A DNA stretch of 64,000 nt from VRUE01 sp963824705 (GCA_963824705.1 CAWGQE010000003.1:2356001-2420000); one strand, 5' to 3'. Numbered from the stretch's first letter, positions 15,901-23,849 are shown. Numbers and translations are program-made. Notes: generated by a model not told the origin, from the sequence alone.

Positions 15901-17563
15901 CGAGCACGTTCTCCAGCTGCTCGCGAGAGAGCTCGCCGAAGGGCTCGGTCGCGGTGACGACGCGCTCGACCTCGTCGATCTCCCACTCGTCGAGCGCCGC
16001 CATCGAGACCAGGTGCTGGGCGAGCACGTCGAGGGGGTTCTGCGGAATCACCGTCTCCTCGATCGCCCCTTCGCGCATCCGCCGCGCGACCACGGCGCAC
16101 TCGAGCAGGTCGGCGCGGAACTTGGGGAAGATGCGGCCGCGGCTGACCTCGCCAAGCGAGTGGCCGGCGCGGCCGACCCGCTGCAATCCTCGGCTGACCG
16201 ACTTCGGTGACTCGACCTGGATCACCAGGTCGACGGCGCCCATGTCGATGCCGAGCTCCAGGCTCGAGGTGGCGACGAGGCAGGGAAGCTGGCCCGACTT
16301 GAGCATCTCCTCTACTACGAGGCGCTCTTCATGGGAGAGGGACCCGTGGTGGGCGCGAGCAATCTCGGGGGGGTTGGGGTCGGGTCCGTCAGGCTCGCCT
16401 TCGCGAGGAGTTCCTGACGGACCCGACCCCAACCCCCCCTGCTCGGTCGCCGGCAGCTCCCGCTCTGGTTCTTCGGCCGCCAGCTCGTTCAGGCGCTTGG
16501 CGAGACGCTCAGCGGCTCGGCGGGCGTTGACGAAGATGATCGTCGAGTTGTGTTCTTGGACGAGCTTGAGGAGCTCGGGGTAGATGGCGGGCCAGATCGA
16601 GCGAACGTGGGCTAGCGGCTCTCCCTCGGTGGGGTTGCCATCGGCGTTGGGAAAGCTGGGAGCTCCCGGTTCCGACATGTCCTCGACCGGGACAACGATC
16701 TCCAGGTCCAGCTCCTTAGCCACGCCAGCATCCACAATCTCGCAATCTCTTTTAGGACCGACCAGAAACTTCGCGATCCGCTCCAGAGGCCGCTGCGTAG
16801 CGGATAAACCAATGCGCTGGACAGAGGCGGGGGACGGGGTGTCCGGCGCAGCGCGGCGTCCTGTTCCTCGCCCCGCCGGCTCAGCGAGAGAATCGCCGCC
16901 GTCCGGCGAGGAACCCAGCGCGGAGCCGGACACCCCGTCCCCCGCCTCCCCAACCAGGTGGTCTAGACGCTCCAACGTAAGCGCCAGATGCGACCCGCGC
17001 TTGCTCTGGGCAACCGCATGAATCTCGTCGACGATCACGGCCTCGGTGCCGGTGAGGATCTCGCGGGCGCCGGAGGAGAGGATCAGGTAGAGCGACTCGG
17101 GGGTGGTGATGAGGATGTCGGGCGGCGTTTTGCGCATCGCCCGGCGGTCTTTCTGGCTGGTGTCGCCGGTGCGCAGTCCGACGGAGATGTCTGCCCCGAT
17201 CCCGCGCAGCGGCGCTCGCAGGTTGCGCTCGATGTCGTAGGAGAGCGCCTTCAGCGGCGAGACGTAGACGATCTTCACGCCGCCCTCTCGCTGAGTGGAC
17301 GATTTCCCACCGATTTCGTGGGCAAAGTGACCATCGGTGGCTCTGCGCGAGAGCTTGTCTATGCCCCAGAGGAAGGCGGCCAGCGTCTTGCCGGACCCGG
17401 TCGGGGCGCAGATCAACGCGTTGGCGCCACCCGCGATCGCCTCCCAGCCACCCGCCTGCGCGGGCGTCGGCCCCTCGAAGGAGGCCTCGAACCAGCGCCT
17501 GACCGGGGCGCTGAACGGCGCCAGCGGGTCAGTCTTCGCGCTTGCTTTCGGGCGAGTGCTCAA
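12905..17563 (-). CDS. lhr: Lhr-like large ATP-dependent helicase with palindromic inserts
   Basis: 1552-residue superfamily 2 DEAD/DEAH helicase of the Lhr type, a nucleic-acid translocase linked to DNA repair. Walker A is APTGSGKTLAAF (about residue 53), followed by DEIHAV, IGLSATQRPL, SLELGIDMG and the motif VI region QRVGRAGHS. A winged-helix and the Lhr-specific C-terminal domains follow, so it is full length. Unusually, the first 400 residues include three stretches coded by DNA palindromes (about residues 71-93, 206-247 and 375-399), rich in Gly, Ser, Pro and Asp, falling between conserved motifs where loops are expected. Reading frame and motifs stay intact, so the protein is probably functional. 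Confidence 0.95.
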   Translation of the reverse strand: MSTRPKASAKTDPLAPFSAPVRRWFEASFEGPTPAQAGGWEAIAGGANALICAPTGSGKTLAAFLWGIDKLSRRATDGHFAHEIGGKSSTQREGGVKIVYVSPLKALSYDIERNLRAPLRGIGADISVGLRTGDTSQKDRRAMRKTPPDILITTPESLYLILSSGAREILTGTEAVIVDEIHAVAQSKRGSHLALTLERLDHLVGEAGDGVSGSALGSSPDGGDSLAEPAGRGTGRRAAPDTPSPASVQRIGLSATQRPLERIAKFLVGPKRDCEIVDAGVAKELDLEIVVPVEDMSEPGAPSFPNADGNPTEGEPLAHVRSIWPAIYPELLKLVQEHNSTIIFVNARRAAERLAKRLNELAAEEPERELPATEQGGLGSGPSGTPREGEPDGPDPNPPEIARAHHGSLSHEERLVVEEMLKSGQLPCLVATSSLELGIDMGAVDLVIQVESPKSVSRGLQRVGRAGHSLGEVSRGRIFPKFRADLLECAVVARRMREGAIEETVIPQNPLDVLAQHLVSMAALDEWEIDEVERVVTATEPFGELSREQLENVLDMLDGRYPSDRFAELRPRIVWDRTRGTMHGRKGARQLVVTNAGTIPDRGLYGVHLPDGRRVGELDEEMVYEARAGQTFLLGATTWRIEEITRDRVIVTPAPGLPGAVPFWKGDGIGRPAELGRAIGAFSREAVSRDPKELAGEYDLDRRAAENLVAYLREQQAATRVVPSDETIVVERFRDEIGDWRLCVLSPFGGRVHSAWGLALGQKIREEHQLEADAIWSDDGIVIHLPDADEPPSADLIMVEPDELEDLVVRELSGSALFGARFRENASRSLLIPRAYPGKRTPLWQQRLKSQSLLEVARDFPRFPVILETYRECLRDVLDIPSLRQILTDLQSRKLSLVEVETPTASPFASSLLFDYVATYMYEGDTPNAERRAAALSLDRDLLRELLGQEELRELIDPEALVEVEAQLQHRTEAGRAGDRDALQQLLRNLGDLSAEECAERVTEGYSAASMLEKLVAERRVAMVRIGGEERYIAGEDAGLYRDALGVPPPPGLPETFLEDHPDAMRALVRRYARTHGPFPTAQLADRYGVDPAPALRELEREGAMIRGELLPGGSEREWCDSDVLRRVRRASLAHLRREVEPAARDRFARFLPSWQNVDSHRAAGAGPDRLRDALVPLQGVALTPKTWEGDVLPRRLGAYSPAWLDELCTSGEVVWIGAGSRGRSDGRIALYFRDDVRLAGPPAANSKLERAEGAPQEAIRERLLAGPSFWLDLLADLDVPAEELHNALWDLAWSGEVTNDAFAPLRAPRLRAVPAHERQGRRFARRRSGAGAAVQGRWSLTAPLFADAPGPGARLRAQAELMLERYGIVTRETVLAEGVPGGFSTLYAELGNLELLGTARRGYFVEGLGGAQFALAGAVERLRSLPETDGSFQVLAATDPANPFGAALPWPKPPSGRRPARAPGAHVLLRDGEPLVYVERGGRSILRLVELSDAELAAAMQALADAVTAGRLPKLGIEKLDGEAVIGSGHEEALLSAGFSRGPRKLTASAR
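16367..16439. repeat. In-frame palindromic element in lhr (third, 73 bp)
   Basis: Perfect 27-bp arms (16367-16393 and 16413-16439) enclose a 19-base centre that contains a smaller 5-bp hairpin (16394-16398 with 16403-16407). It is translated as a Gly/Pro/Asp/Glu-rich stretch between the helix RLNELAAEEPE and the conserved ARAHHGSLS motif, a place where Lhr relatives normally have only a short loop. Confidence 0.9.
16824..16948. repeat. In-frame palindromic element in lhr (second, 125 bp)
   Basis: Perfect 24-bp outer arms (16824-16847 and 16925-16948) with a nested 10-bp inverted repeat (GTTCCTCGCC and its complement) in the 77-base centre. Translated as a low-complexity Gly/Ser/Asp/Pro/Ala segment of about 41 residues between the DHLVGEA and QRIGLSATQ motifs. 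A different palindrome family from 16367-16439 by sequence. Confidence 0.88.
17285..17353. repeat. Imperfect in-frame palindromic element in lhr (first, 69 bp)
   Basis: Outer 7-bp arms (17285-17291 with 17347-17353) and inner 8-bp arms (17307-17314 with 17333-17340), with internal loops between. Translated as about 23 residues between GIDKLSR and KIVYVSPLKALSYD, where Lhr homologues usually have a short variable linker. More decayed than the other two elements. Confidence 0.65.
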
Positions 17564-17587
17564 CCCACCGATCTTACGCCGGTGGGG

Positions 17588-18718
17588 TTACGGGCGGCCG
17601 CCGGCGAACTGCACGTAGGCGTTCCAGGCGGGCTTCGGTTTGAAGCCGCTGCGGAAAAGCCCGGAGCCGCCGCAGAAATTGCAGAGGCCGGCGTAGTCGC
17701 CGATCGAGAACCAGTAGATCCGCTGCAGATTCCATTTGCGCTGATCGGCGCTGAAGAGACGGAAGGCGCCCTTGAGTTCCCTCGCCTGGCCGGCCACGCC
17801 TTTGGCAAAGCTGTTGCCTGGCCTGGGCGGTTCGGAGCTCCAACCCACCTCGGTGAGGTAGAGGCCCTTGCCGATGTCGTTGTTGGCCTTCAGCACCCGC
17901 CTCACTTCTTCGATCCGGGAGGGAAGGTTCTTCCAGCTGCCCGTATACGGGTGCAGCGCGTAGCCCTGGAACTTCGACTTGATCCCCGGCGTGCTTTTGT
18001 ACATCAGATTGAGGAAAGTCGAGGCGAAGTAGGCCTGCGGCGGATTCTTGTGGAAGGTCGCCTCGATCGGGCGGGCGAAGAGGCCGCCGAGAATGACCTG
18101 GGCGCCCGGGTCCATCGCTTTGATCGCAGCGCTGGAGAGCTTGACCAGCTTGCCGTAGTCAGCCGGGTTGGGCTGCGCGACGAAGTACTTGAAGTTCGGC
18201 TCGTTCCAGATCTGCCAGGCGCGGATCGGTCTCCGCGGCAGGCGGGGGTTTTCGGTCCAGAAGGTGCCGTTCGGCCCGTAGCGCAACACTGCCTGCTTGA
18301 CGAACTGGGTCCAGCCGGAGCGTTGCGTGCCGGTCCGCACCGGCAGGGTGCTCGGGCTGCCGAAACGCCGGTCGACGGGCACCGCCCAGGACGGCGCCGT
18401 GGACAGGAAAGGAAAGACCTCGATGTTCGCGGTGACCGCCGCGGCGATGTAGGAGTCGGTGCTCGACCAGTCATAGCCGCCCCGCCTGGTCGGCTGGATC
18501 GAGCCCCAGGAGATCGGGACCCGGATGCTGTCGACCCCGCCGCGTTTCAAGCGCAGCAGTTCTTCGGCGTTCGGCGCCACCTGCGGCACCACGCCCCAGA
18601 AATTGGCGGGAACCGCCAGCGCCGAGGGCACGAAGGTCAGCGCACCGAGGGCGGCGATCGCGAAAGTCGCTAGCCAAAGGCGAGCCCGCCGCGGCGGGCG
18701 AATCCTCTGATCGTGCAT
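17588..18718 (-). CDS. Secreted clan GH-A glycosidase (GH5/GH39-like), paralogue 1
   Basis: 376 residues with a signal peptide (about 1-36, ending ALAVPA). The barrel carries WQIWNEPN with predicted acid/base Glu173 and LYLTEVGW with predicted nucleophile Glu290. FWGVVPQ near the mature N-terminus and a Cys pair near the end (LCNFCGGSGLF) are family signatures shared with the genes at 32471 and 50503. Likely hydrolyses a polysaccharide at the cell surface, possibly the polymer built by this island. It starts four bases after the stop of the membrane-anchored protein gene at 18723, so the two are almost surely cotranscribed. Confidence 0.83.
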   Translation of the reverse strand: MHDQRIRPPRRARLWLATFAIAALGALTFVPSALAVPANFWGVVPQVAPNAEELLRLKRGGVDSIRVPISWGSIQPTRRGGYDWSSTDSYIAAAVTANIEVFPFLSTAPSWAVPVDRRFGSPSTLPVRTGTQRSGWTQFVKQAVLRYGPNGTFWTENPRLPRRPIRAWQIWNEPNFKYFVAQPNPADYGKLVKLSSAAIKAMDPGAQVILGGLFARPIEATFHKNPPQAYFASTFLNLMYKSTPGIKSKFQGYALHPYTGSWKNLPSRIEEVRRVLKANNDIGKGLYLTEVGWSSEPPRPGNSFAKGVAGQARELKGAFRLFSADQRKWNLQRIYWFSIGDYAGLCNFCGGSGLFRSGFKPKPAWNAYVQFAGGRP

Positions 18719-18722
18719 CGGG

Positions 18723-19313
18723 TTAGCCCGCCTCAGGAGAGACGGAAGAACCCGAGGAGCCCGACGAATCCGGAGAGCCGGGAGAATCTGGCGAGCCAGA
18801 AGCTTTGCGCTGGCGCCGCCGCTTCATCAGCACGTAGCCGATCGAGCCGCCGGCGAGCAGCACGATCGCGATCAGGATCGGCACCAGCGGCGAGGAGCCG
18901 CCGCCGCTCGAGCCCGGTTCGGGACTGGCGCCGTTTGCGTTGCCGGCACCGGCCGAGCTCTTTTGGCTGCCGTTCCCTTGGCTACCCTGCTGAGCGGCTG
19001 CGTTTCCGCCGCCCCCGGACCCATTGGACTTCGCCTGTGAGCTGTTTCCCCCGCCAGAAGACTTTGCCCCCGACGAGTGGCCGCTGCCCGCGGGCGAGCC
19101 GATGCCGCTAGTCGACTTGGAGCCGCCGGAGAGATTCGACTGGCTCGGCGGGTTGCCCCCGTTTACCGTTGGCGGCGCATCGGAATACTGGATGCCAGCG
19201 GAAGAAGCCTGAGCGAGAACCGGAACGCAGCACAATGCCAGCAGAGCCAGCACTGACAGAGCGAAGATATGGCCGCCCCGGCGAGGGGCGAGATTTTGCC
19301 GGGTCTCAAACAT
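18723..19313 (-). CDS. Low-complexity secreted/membrane-anchored protein
   Basis: 196 residues from ATG 19313. A signal peptide (hydrophobic core HIFALSVLALLALCCVPVLA) is followed by a ~100-residue Ser/Gly/Asn/Gln-rich disordered region, one C-terminal transmembrane helix (PLVPILIAIVLLAGGSIGYVLM), a basic KRRRQRK stop-transfer and a Ser/Pro/Gly tail. The topology is type I membrane protein with a flexible extracellular domain, like a cell-wall spacer or sensor stalk. No catalytic motif; function unknown. Operon with the glycosidase gene downstream; its 5' end overlaps the divergent Wzy-like gene. Confidence 0.72.
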   Translation of the reverse strand: MFETRQNLAPRRGGHIFALSVLALLALCCVPVLAQASSAGIQYSDAPPTVNGGNPPSQSNLSGGSKSTSGIGSPAGSGHSSGAKSSGGGNSSQAKSNGSGGGGNAAAQQGSQGNGSQKSSAGAGNANGASPEPGSSGGGSSPLVPILIAIVLLAGGSIGYVLMKRRRQRKASGSPDSPGSPDSSGSSGSSVSPEAG

Positions 19314-21250
19314 GGCGCGGTAGGTTAGAGGAAAGCTCGGCGTTACTTGCGCCAGTCGCCCTGATCGTTGGCCTGGCACTTGCCGGCGGGGGCTTCGAAG
19401 TGAGCGATCGCCATGTCGCGGGTCTCGCCGTATGGCTCGTCGTGGTTGCCCTGATCCTGCTCGGCGTGGCCTCCCGGGCAACGCTGGCAAGGCCGTTCTA
19501 CTGGGCAACGGGCCTGATCCTCGGGTTTTCCCTGCTGTCCGCATTTTCATCCCTCTGGTCGGGCTCAGCCGAGCTGAGCGTGATCGAGGCGGACCGGGTT
19601 CTGGTCTACCTGGGGTTTTTCCTAGCCGCATTCCTGATCGCCCAAACCGACCAAAGGCGCCAACGTTTCGCTGAAGGCCTGGCAATTTCCGTTGCGCTCG
19701 TCGCCCTGCTTGCCCTCGCGAGCCGACTTCTGCCCCATCTCCTGCACGCCGGCGACGCGTTCGGCACCGGCCCGCGCCTCGGCTATCCGCTGGGCTACTG
19801 GAACGCGAACGGGGCCATGTTCGGGATCGCCGTCGCGCTGCTGCTCTGGACGAGCAGGCGAGCCGCCTGGAGCGGTATGCGCCTGCTCGCCGTCGGAGCG
19901 TTGCCGATGGTTCTGCTCGCCCTCTACTTCACCTATTCGCGTGGCGGGCTGCTGGCGCTGCTGATCGCCGCGGGTTGCCTCATCGTCCTCTCCCGGGATC
20001 GCCTCTGGCTGTTCGCGACGCTGGCCTGTGGCGCCCTGGGAGCGCTGCCCGCGGTGCTCGCGGTGCAGGCACGCCACAGCCTGGCCGACCACGTCGACAA
20101 CCAGGCGGCCGTGGACCAGGGCGTGACCGTGCTGCTGATCCTCGCCGCGGGGATCGCCCTCGCCCTGCTGCTCTTCGCCGCGCTGCGCCAGGTCGAGCGG
20201 CGCGAAGGGCGCTTGACCGGACGGGCGGTCGACCTCTCGCGCAACCGGTCGCTGCTGAAAGGTGCCGGCCTCGCGGTCGCCGTAGTCGCGATCGGCGTCG
20301 CGATCGCCGTCGGCGGGCGGGCCTGGGACCAGTTCTCCAGCTCCGACGTCCAGTTCCCCAACCAACCCCAGCAGCACTTCTCCCAGTTCAACGGTGCCGG
20401 CCGCCACGACTTCTACCGGGTCGCGATCGACGCATTCGAGGAAAAGCCGGTGCTCGGGGTCGGCGCGGGCACCTACGTCTTTGCCTGGGACCGTCACCGC
20501 TCGATCGCGCTTCCGGTCCACGACGCACACTCGCTCTACTTGGAGGCCTTCGCCGAGCTGGGCCTCGTCGGCGGCCTGTTGATCTTGGCGCTGGTCGCGA
20601 CGCTGCTCTGGACGGGGTTCAGCGCCTGGCGAGCCGCCCCCCATCCCCAACGCGAGCGCTATGCGGCGCTCTTCGCCGTGACGTTGGCCTTCGCGGTGGT
20701 CGCCGGCCTCGACTGGTTCTGGGAGATCGCCGGGCTCGGCGCCGTCTTCTTCCTCGCCTCAGGGGTGCTGGTGGCCGCCAGGTGCGCCCAGCTTGCCGCC
20801 CCTCCCGACCCGCGCCTCGTCGCCGCCGGCGAAGAGCGGCGCTTCGGCCTCGCGGTCGCCGGCCTCGCGGTCGCCTGGATCGCGGCGATCGCGCTGATCG
20901 GCCCGCTGCTCGTCGACCACGAGATCGACGCAAGCCAGAGCGCCGCGGCAAACGGAGACCTGACCAGCGCCACCAGCCACGCCAAGACGGCGCGCTCGAT
21001 CGAGCCCTTTGCCGCTACTCCCTATGTGCAGCTGGGGTTGATCGCCGAGAGCCAAGGGGAATACGGAGTCGCCGTCGAACGGCTCACGCAAGCGATCGAC
21101 CGAGAGGACCGCAACTGGCAGTACTACTACCTACGCTCTAAAGTCGAGAAAGAGGCGGGCGACCGGGCCGCTGCCGAAGCGGACCTGGAACAGGCACGAC
21201 ACCTGAACCCGCTCGAGAAGTGCCTCCTCGGGAAGCGGAGCTGCGGGTGA
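19235..21250 (+). CDS. Wzy / O-antigen-ligase-like polymerase with C-terminal TPR
   Basis: About 671 residues, polytopic (roughly 12 or more helices). It has the large periplasmic loop of the O-antigen ligase/Wzy superfamily with GRHDFYRVAIDAFEEKPVLGVGAGTYVFAW followed by H-x-H-S-L-Y-L-E (VHDAHSLYLEAFAELG), both conserved in WaaL/Wzy proteins. The C-terminus contains one to two tetratricopeptide-like repeats (YVQLGLIAESQGEYGVAVERL). It joins glycan repeat units on lipid carriers outside the membrane. The start is uncertain: ATG 19235 lies inside the divergent gene and no good start codon occurs closer to the first helix. Followed after seven bases by the sugar-phosphate transferase. Confidence 0.82.
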   Translation: MPAEPALTERRYGRPGEGRDFAGSQTWRGRLEESSALLAPVALIVGLALAGGGFEVSDRHVAGLAVWLVVVALILLGVASRATLARPFYWATGLILGFSLLSAFSSLWSGSAELSVIEADRVLVYLGFFLAAFLIAQTDQRRQRFAEGLAISVALVALLALASRLLPHLLHAGDAFGTGPRLGYPLGYWNANGAMFGIAVALLLWTSRRAAWSGMRLLAVGALPMVLLALYFTYSRGGLLALLIAAGCLIVLSRDRLWLFATLACGALGALPAVLAVQARHSLADHVDNQAAVDQGVTVLLILAAGIALALLLFAALRQVERREGRLTGRAVDLSRNRSLLKGAGLAVAVVAIGVAIAVGGRAWDQFSSSDVQFPNQPQQHFSQFNGAGRHDFYRVAIDAFEEKPVLGVGAGTYVFAWDRHRSIALPVHDAHSLYLEAFAELGLVGGLLILALVATLLWTGFSAWRAAPHPQRERYAALFAVTLAFAVVAGLDWFWEIAGLGAVFFLASGVLVAARCAQLAAPPDPRLVAAGEERRFGLAVAGLAVAWIAAIALIGPLLVDHEIDASQSAAANGDLTSATSHAKTARSIEPFAATPYVQLGLIAESQGEYGVAVERLTQAIDREDRNWQYYYLRSKVEKEAGDRAAAEADLEQARHLNPLEKCLLGKRSCG

Positions 21251-21257
21251 GCCGACG

Positions 21258-22760
21258 ATGACGAGCAAGGCGCAGGAGACTCCAACGCGCAGGTCCCCCC
21301 CGGCCGGACAGCCGGGGCCGGAGCCACGTGGCAGGACCGAGGCGGCGACGCGGCTGGGATTGACGGGGGCCGACGGAGCCCGACGGCGCGGCTCCTTGCT
21401 GCGGCGGATGCTGGCCACCGGCGACTGGCTGACCATGGTGGCCACGCTCTGCGCCGTCACGGCGGCCAGCCCCGACACCGACGTCGGCACGCTCTTCTGG
21501 GCGACGATGTTCAGCCCGGTCTGGATCCTCGTGCTGAAGCTGCACGGCCTCTACGACAACGACCACCGCCGCATCCGCCACAGCACCCTCGACGAGCTCT
21601 CCAGCCTGATCTCGGCGGCGGCCCTGGGCACGCTGGCGCTGGACGGTCTGCTGGCGCTGAGCCCGGTCGGGCCGCTGCCGGCGGCCAGCGCAATCGCTGT
21701 CGGCGTCGGCGCCCTTGTCGGTGCCTTCGCCTCGCGCGCCGTCCTGCGCTTCTTCTGGCACCACTTGGCCGGCGCCGCGATCGGCATCGTGGTCGGGCCG
21801 GCGGCGGCGATCTCCGTGGTCGCCCGCCGGGTCGCCACCCACCCCGAGACCCGCCTGCACTTGGTCGGCTACCTGACGCCGCGCGGAGACGACGCGACGC
21901 CGGGGATGGGCGGGCTGCCCCGGCTCGGTTCGATCGCCGACATCTCCCGCGTCGCCCGCGATCACGAAGTGGAGCGGGTGATCGTGACCGAGCAGGAGAT
22001 GAGCGAGGCGGCGGCGGAGCGGCTGATCGAGCAATGCAAGGCGGCCGGCCTGGCGCTCACCCTGCTGCCCCAGCACTTCGGCCTGCTCGGCCCGGGGATC
22101 GAGCTGAACCGCCTCGCCGAGCTGCCGGTGCTCGACTTCCGCTTCTCCGATCCACCGCGCTCGACGGAAGCGCTGAAGCGGGTAATGGACGTGACGATCA
22201 GCGGATTCCTGCTGGTGCTCTTCTTGCCGGTGTTCCTCGTCAGCTCGCTGCTGATCCTGCTCGACTCGGGCCGCCCGATCCTCTTTCGCCAGCGACGGGC
22301 GGGCAAGGACGGCAAGCCCTTCACCGTCTTGAAGTTCCGCACGATGGTCCCGGGGGCCGAGGAGCAACTCGGCGAACTGGTCGACCTCGAGAAGCTCAAG
22401 GAGCCCGCCTTCAAGATCGCCGACGACCCGCGCGTCACCCGCGCCGGCCGCATGCTGCGGCGCTTCAGCCTCGACGAGCTGCCGCAGTTCGTCAACGTCC
22501 TGCGCGGCGACATGTCGCTGGTCGGGCCGCGGCCAGAGGAGGAAGCGGTGGTCGCCCTCTACGACGAGCGCCAGCGGATCCGCCTCGCGGTCAAGCCGGG
22601 GATGACGGGACCGATGCAGGTCTACGGTCGCGCCGACCTGACCTTCGAGGAGCGGCTGGCGATGGAGCGCGACTACCTCGACAACATCTCGGTCGCCGGC
22701 GATCTGGCGATCCTGCTGCGCACCCCCGCCGCGATCGTGCGCGGCGAGGGCTCGCACTGA
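21258..22760 (+). CDS. Polyprenyl glycosylphosphotransferase (initiating sugar transferase)
   Basis: 500-residue WbaP/WcaJ-type protein. A basic, disordered N-terminus precedes four transmembrane helices, a CoA-binding-like central domain (GIVVGPAAAISVVARRV) and a fifth hydrophobic segment entering the catalytic domain (VMDVTISGFLLVLFLPVF). It has FRQRRAGKDGKPFTVLKFRTM, DELPQFVNVLRGDMSLVGPRP and KPGMTG, all diagnostic of bacterial sugar transferases. It transfers a sugar-1-phosphate from a nucleotide sugar to undecaprenyl phosphate, starting repeat-unit synthesis at the inner membrane face. Probably cotranscribed with the polymerase upstream and GT2 downstream (eight bases apart). Confidence 0.93.
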   Translation: MTSKAQETPTRRSPPAGQPGPEPRGRTEAATRLGLTGADGARRRGSLLRRMLATGDWLTMVATLCAVTAASPDTDVGTLFWATMFSPVWILVLKLHGLYDNDHRRIRHSTLDELSSLISAAALGTLALDGLLALSPVGPLPAASAIAVGVGALVGAFASRAVLRFFWHHLAGAAIGIVVGPAAAISVVARRVATHPETRLHLVGYLTPRGDDATPGMGGLPRLGSIADISRVARDHEVERVIVTEQEMSEAAAERLIEQCKAAGLALTLLPQHFGLLGPGIELNRLAELPVLDFRFSDPPRSTEALKRVMDVTISGFLLVLFLPVFLVSSLLILLDSGRPILFRQRRAGKDGKPFTVLKFRTMVPGAEEQLGELVDLEKLKEPAFKIADDPRVTRAGRMLRRFSLDELPQFVNVLRGDMSLVGPRPEEEAVVALYDERQRIRLAVKPGMTGPMQVYGRADLTFEERLAMERDYLDNISVAGDLAILLRTPAAIVRGEGSH

Positions 22761-22768
22761 GGCGTCTG

Positions 22769-23644
22769 GTGAACGCGGGGCCCGAGCTCGAGGTAATCGT
22801 CGTCAGCCACGGCGCCGAAGGGCTGCTGCGCAACTGCCTGCGCTCGCTGGAAGAGCATCCGGCACAGGGCGGAGTGCGGGTCACCGTCGTCGACAGCGGT
22901 AGCCCCGACCGGACCCCGGACATGGTCGAGAGAGAGTTCCCGGCCGTGCGGCTGATCCGCTGCGACAACATCGGCTTCTCCGCCGCCAACAACCTGGCCC
23001 TGCACGAGAGCGAGGCGCGGGCGGTGCTGCTGCTCAATCCCGACACCGAGGTCTACGCGGGAACGCTCGACGCCGGTCTGACGCGCCTCTGGTCGGAGCA
23101 GCGGATCGGCATGGTCGGGGTCAAGCTCGTCACCGAGTCGGGGGCGCTCGACCACGCCTGCAAGCGCTCCTTCCCAACCCCGCTCAGCGCCCTCGCCCAC
23201 TTCACCGGGATCGGCCGAGCCGACGCCGCCTCCGGCGCGCTCAGCCAATACCGGGCGACCCAGCTGGGCGACGACGAGCCGGGCGAGGTCGACGCCGTCA
23301 ACGGCGCCTTCATGCTCTGCCGCGCGCAGGCGGTGCGCGAGGTCGGCCTGCTCGACGAGGGCTACTGGCTCTACATGGAGGACCTCGACTGGTGCCACCG
23401 CTTCTGGGACGCCGGCTGGAAGGTCTTCTACGAGCCCGTCGGCACGGCCCTGCACGTCAAGGGCGGCTCCAGCGACGGCCGCCGCGCTCCCCGCCAGGAA
23501 ATCGCCTTCCACCGCGGCATGGGCCGCTTCTACCGCCGCTTCGACGCCCCCGAGCACAACCCGCTCCTCAACGCCGCGGTCTACGCGGGGATCGGCGCCA
23601 AACTGGCGACCAGCCTCGCGATCACCGCGGTCCGCGGGCGCTAG
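22769..23644 (+). CDS. GT2 glycosyltransferase (rhamnosyltransferase-like)
   Basis: 291 residues from a GTG start. GT-A fold: EVIVVSHGAEGLLRNCLRSL, VTVVDSGSPD, the nucleotide-binding LLLNPDTEV (metal-binding D-x-D-like), VDAVNGAFMLCRAQA and the acceptor-site LDEGYWLYMEDLDWCHR motif, typical of WbbL-type rhamnosyltransferases. Cytoplasmic, acting on the lipid-linked acceptor at the membrane. Third gene of the polymerase-initiation operon; a hairpin follows immediately after the stop. dTDP-rhamnose as donor is supported by the nearby rml genes but not proven. Confidence 0.88.
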   Translation: MNAGPELEVIVVSHGAEGLLRNCLRSLEEHPAQGGVRVTVVDSGSPDRTPDMVEREFPAVRLIRCDNIGFSAANNLALHESEARAVLLLNPDTEVYAGTLDAGLTRLWSEQRIGMVGVKLVTESGALDHACKRSFPTPLSALAHFTGIGRADAASGALSQYRATQLGDDEPGEVDAVNGAFMLCRAQAVREVGLLDEGYWLYMEDLDWCHRFWDAGWKVFYEPVGTALHVKGGSSDGRRAPRQEIAFHRGMGRFYRRFDAPEHNPLLNAAVYAGIGAKLATSLAITAVRGR

Positions 23645-23651
23645 GACAACT

Positions 23652-23683
23652 CCAAGAAACGACAAGACCCGCCGGAGCGGGTC
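23652..23683 (-). terminator. Rho-independent terminator downstream of the tRNA-like gene
   Basis: Reverse strand: stem GACCCGC, loop TCCG, stem GCGGGTC, then the T-rich run TTGTCGTTTCTT. It lies about 100 bases after the tRNA-like gene. On the forward strand the same hairpin, without a T-run, directly follows the GT2 stop and might serve both directions. A second 6-bp hairpin (GTGGGG/CCCCAC) lies at 23696-23713. Confidence 0.7.
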
Positions 23684-23712
23684 GAGTCTGGCGAAGTGGG
23701 GAACCACCCCCA

Positions 23713-23849
23713 CAGACAGCTGACATCCGCGTCCCAGGCTACCACGGCACTGCCCCTACTCGACCTGCTCCAGCGACCTTATGCGGAGGGCGCCGGACTC
23801 GAACCGGAACCGGCTGGTCAGGCCGGACATGACAGACGTCAGCTGTCTG
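23713..23849. repeat. 12-bp inverted repeat linking tRNA anticodon arm and trailer
   Basis: CAGACAGCTGAC at 23713-23724 is the exact reverse complement of 23838-23849. The latter codes the anticodon stem and the first loop bases of the tRNA-like gene. In the reverse-strand transcript the trailer could therefore pair perfectly with the anticodon arm. Confidence 0.8.

Noticed and set aside
12894..16210. Very long open frames in other phases of the lhr region (up to about 1070 codons)
   Set aside because: High-GC shadow frames; Arg/Ala/Pro-rich with no family motifs, while the 1552-residue helicase frame has all conserved motifs.
16991..18673. Forward open frame across the 5' end of lhr and the GH-A gene
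   Set aside because: Runs antisense through two supported genes; no start context or domain.
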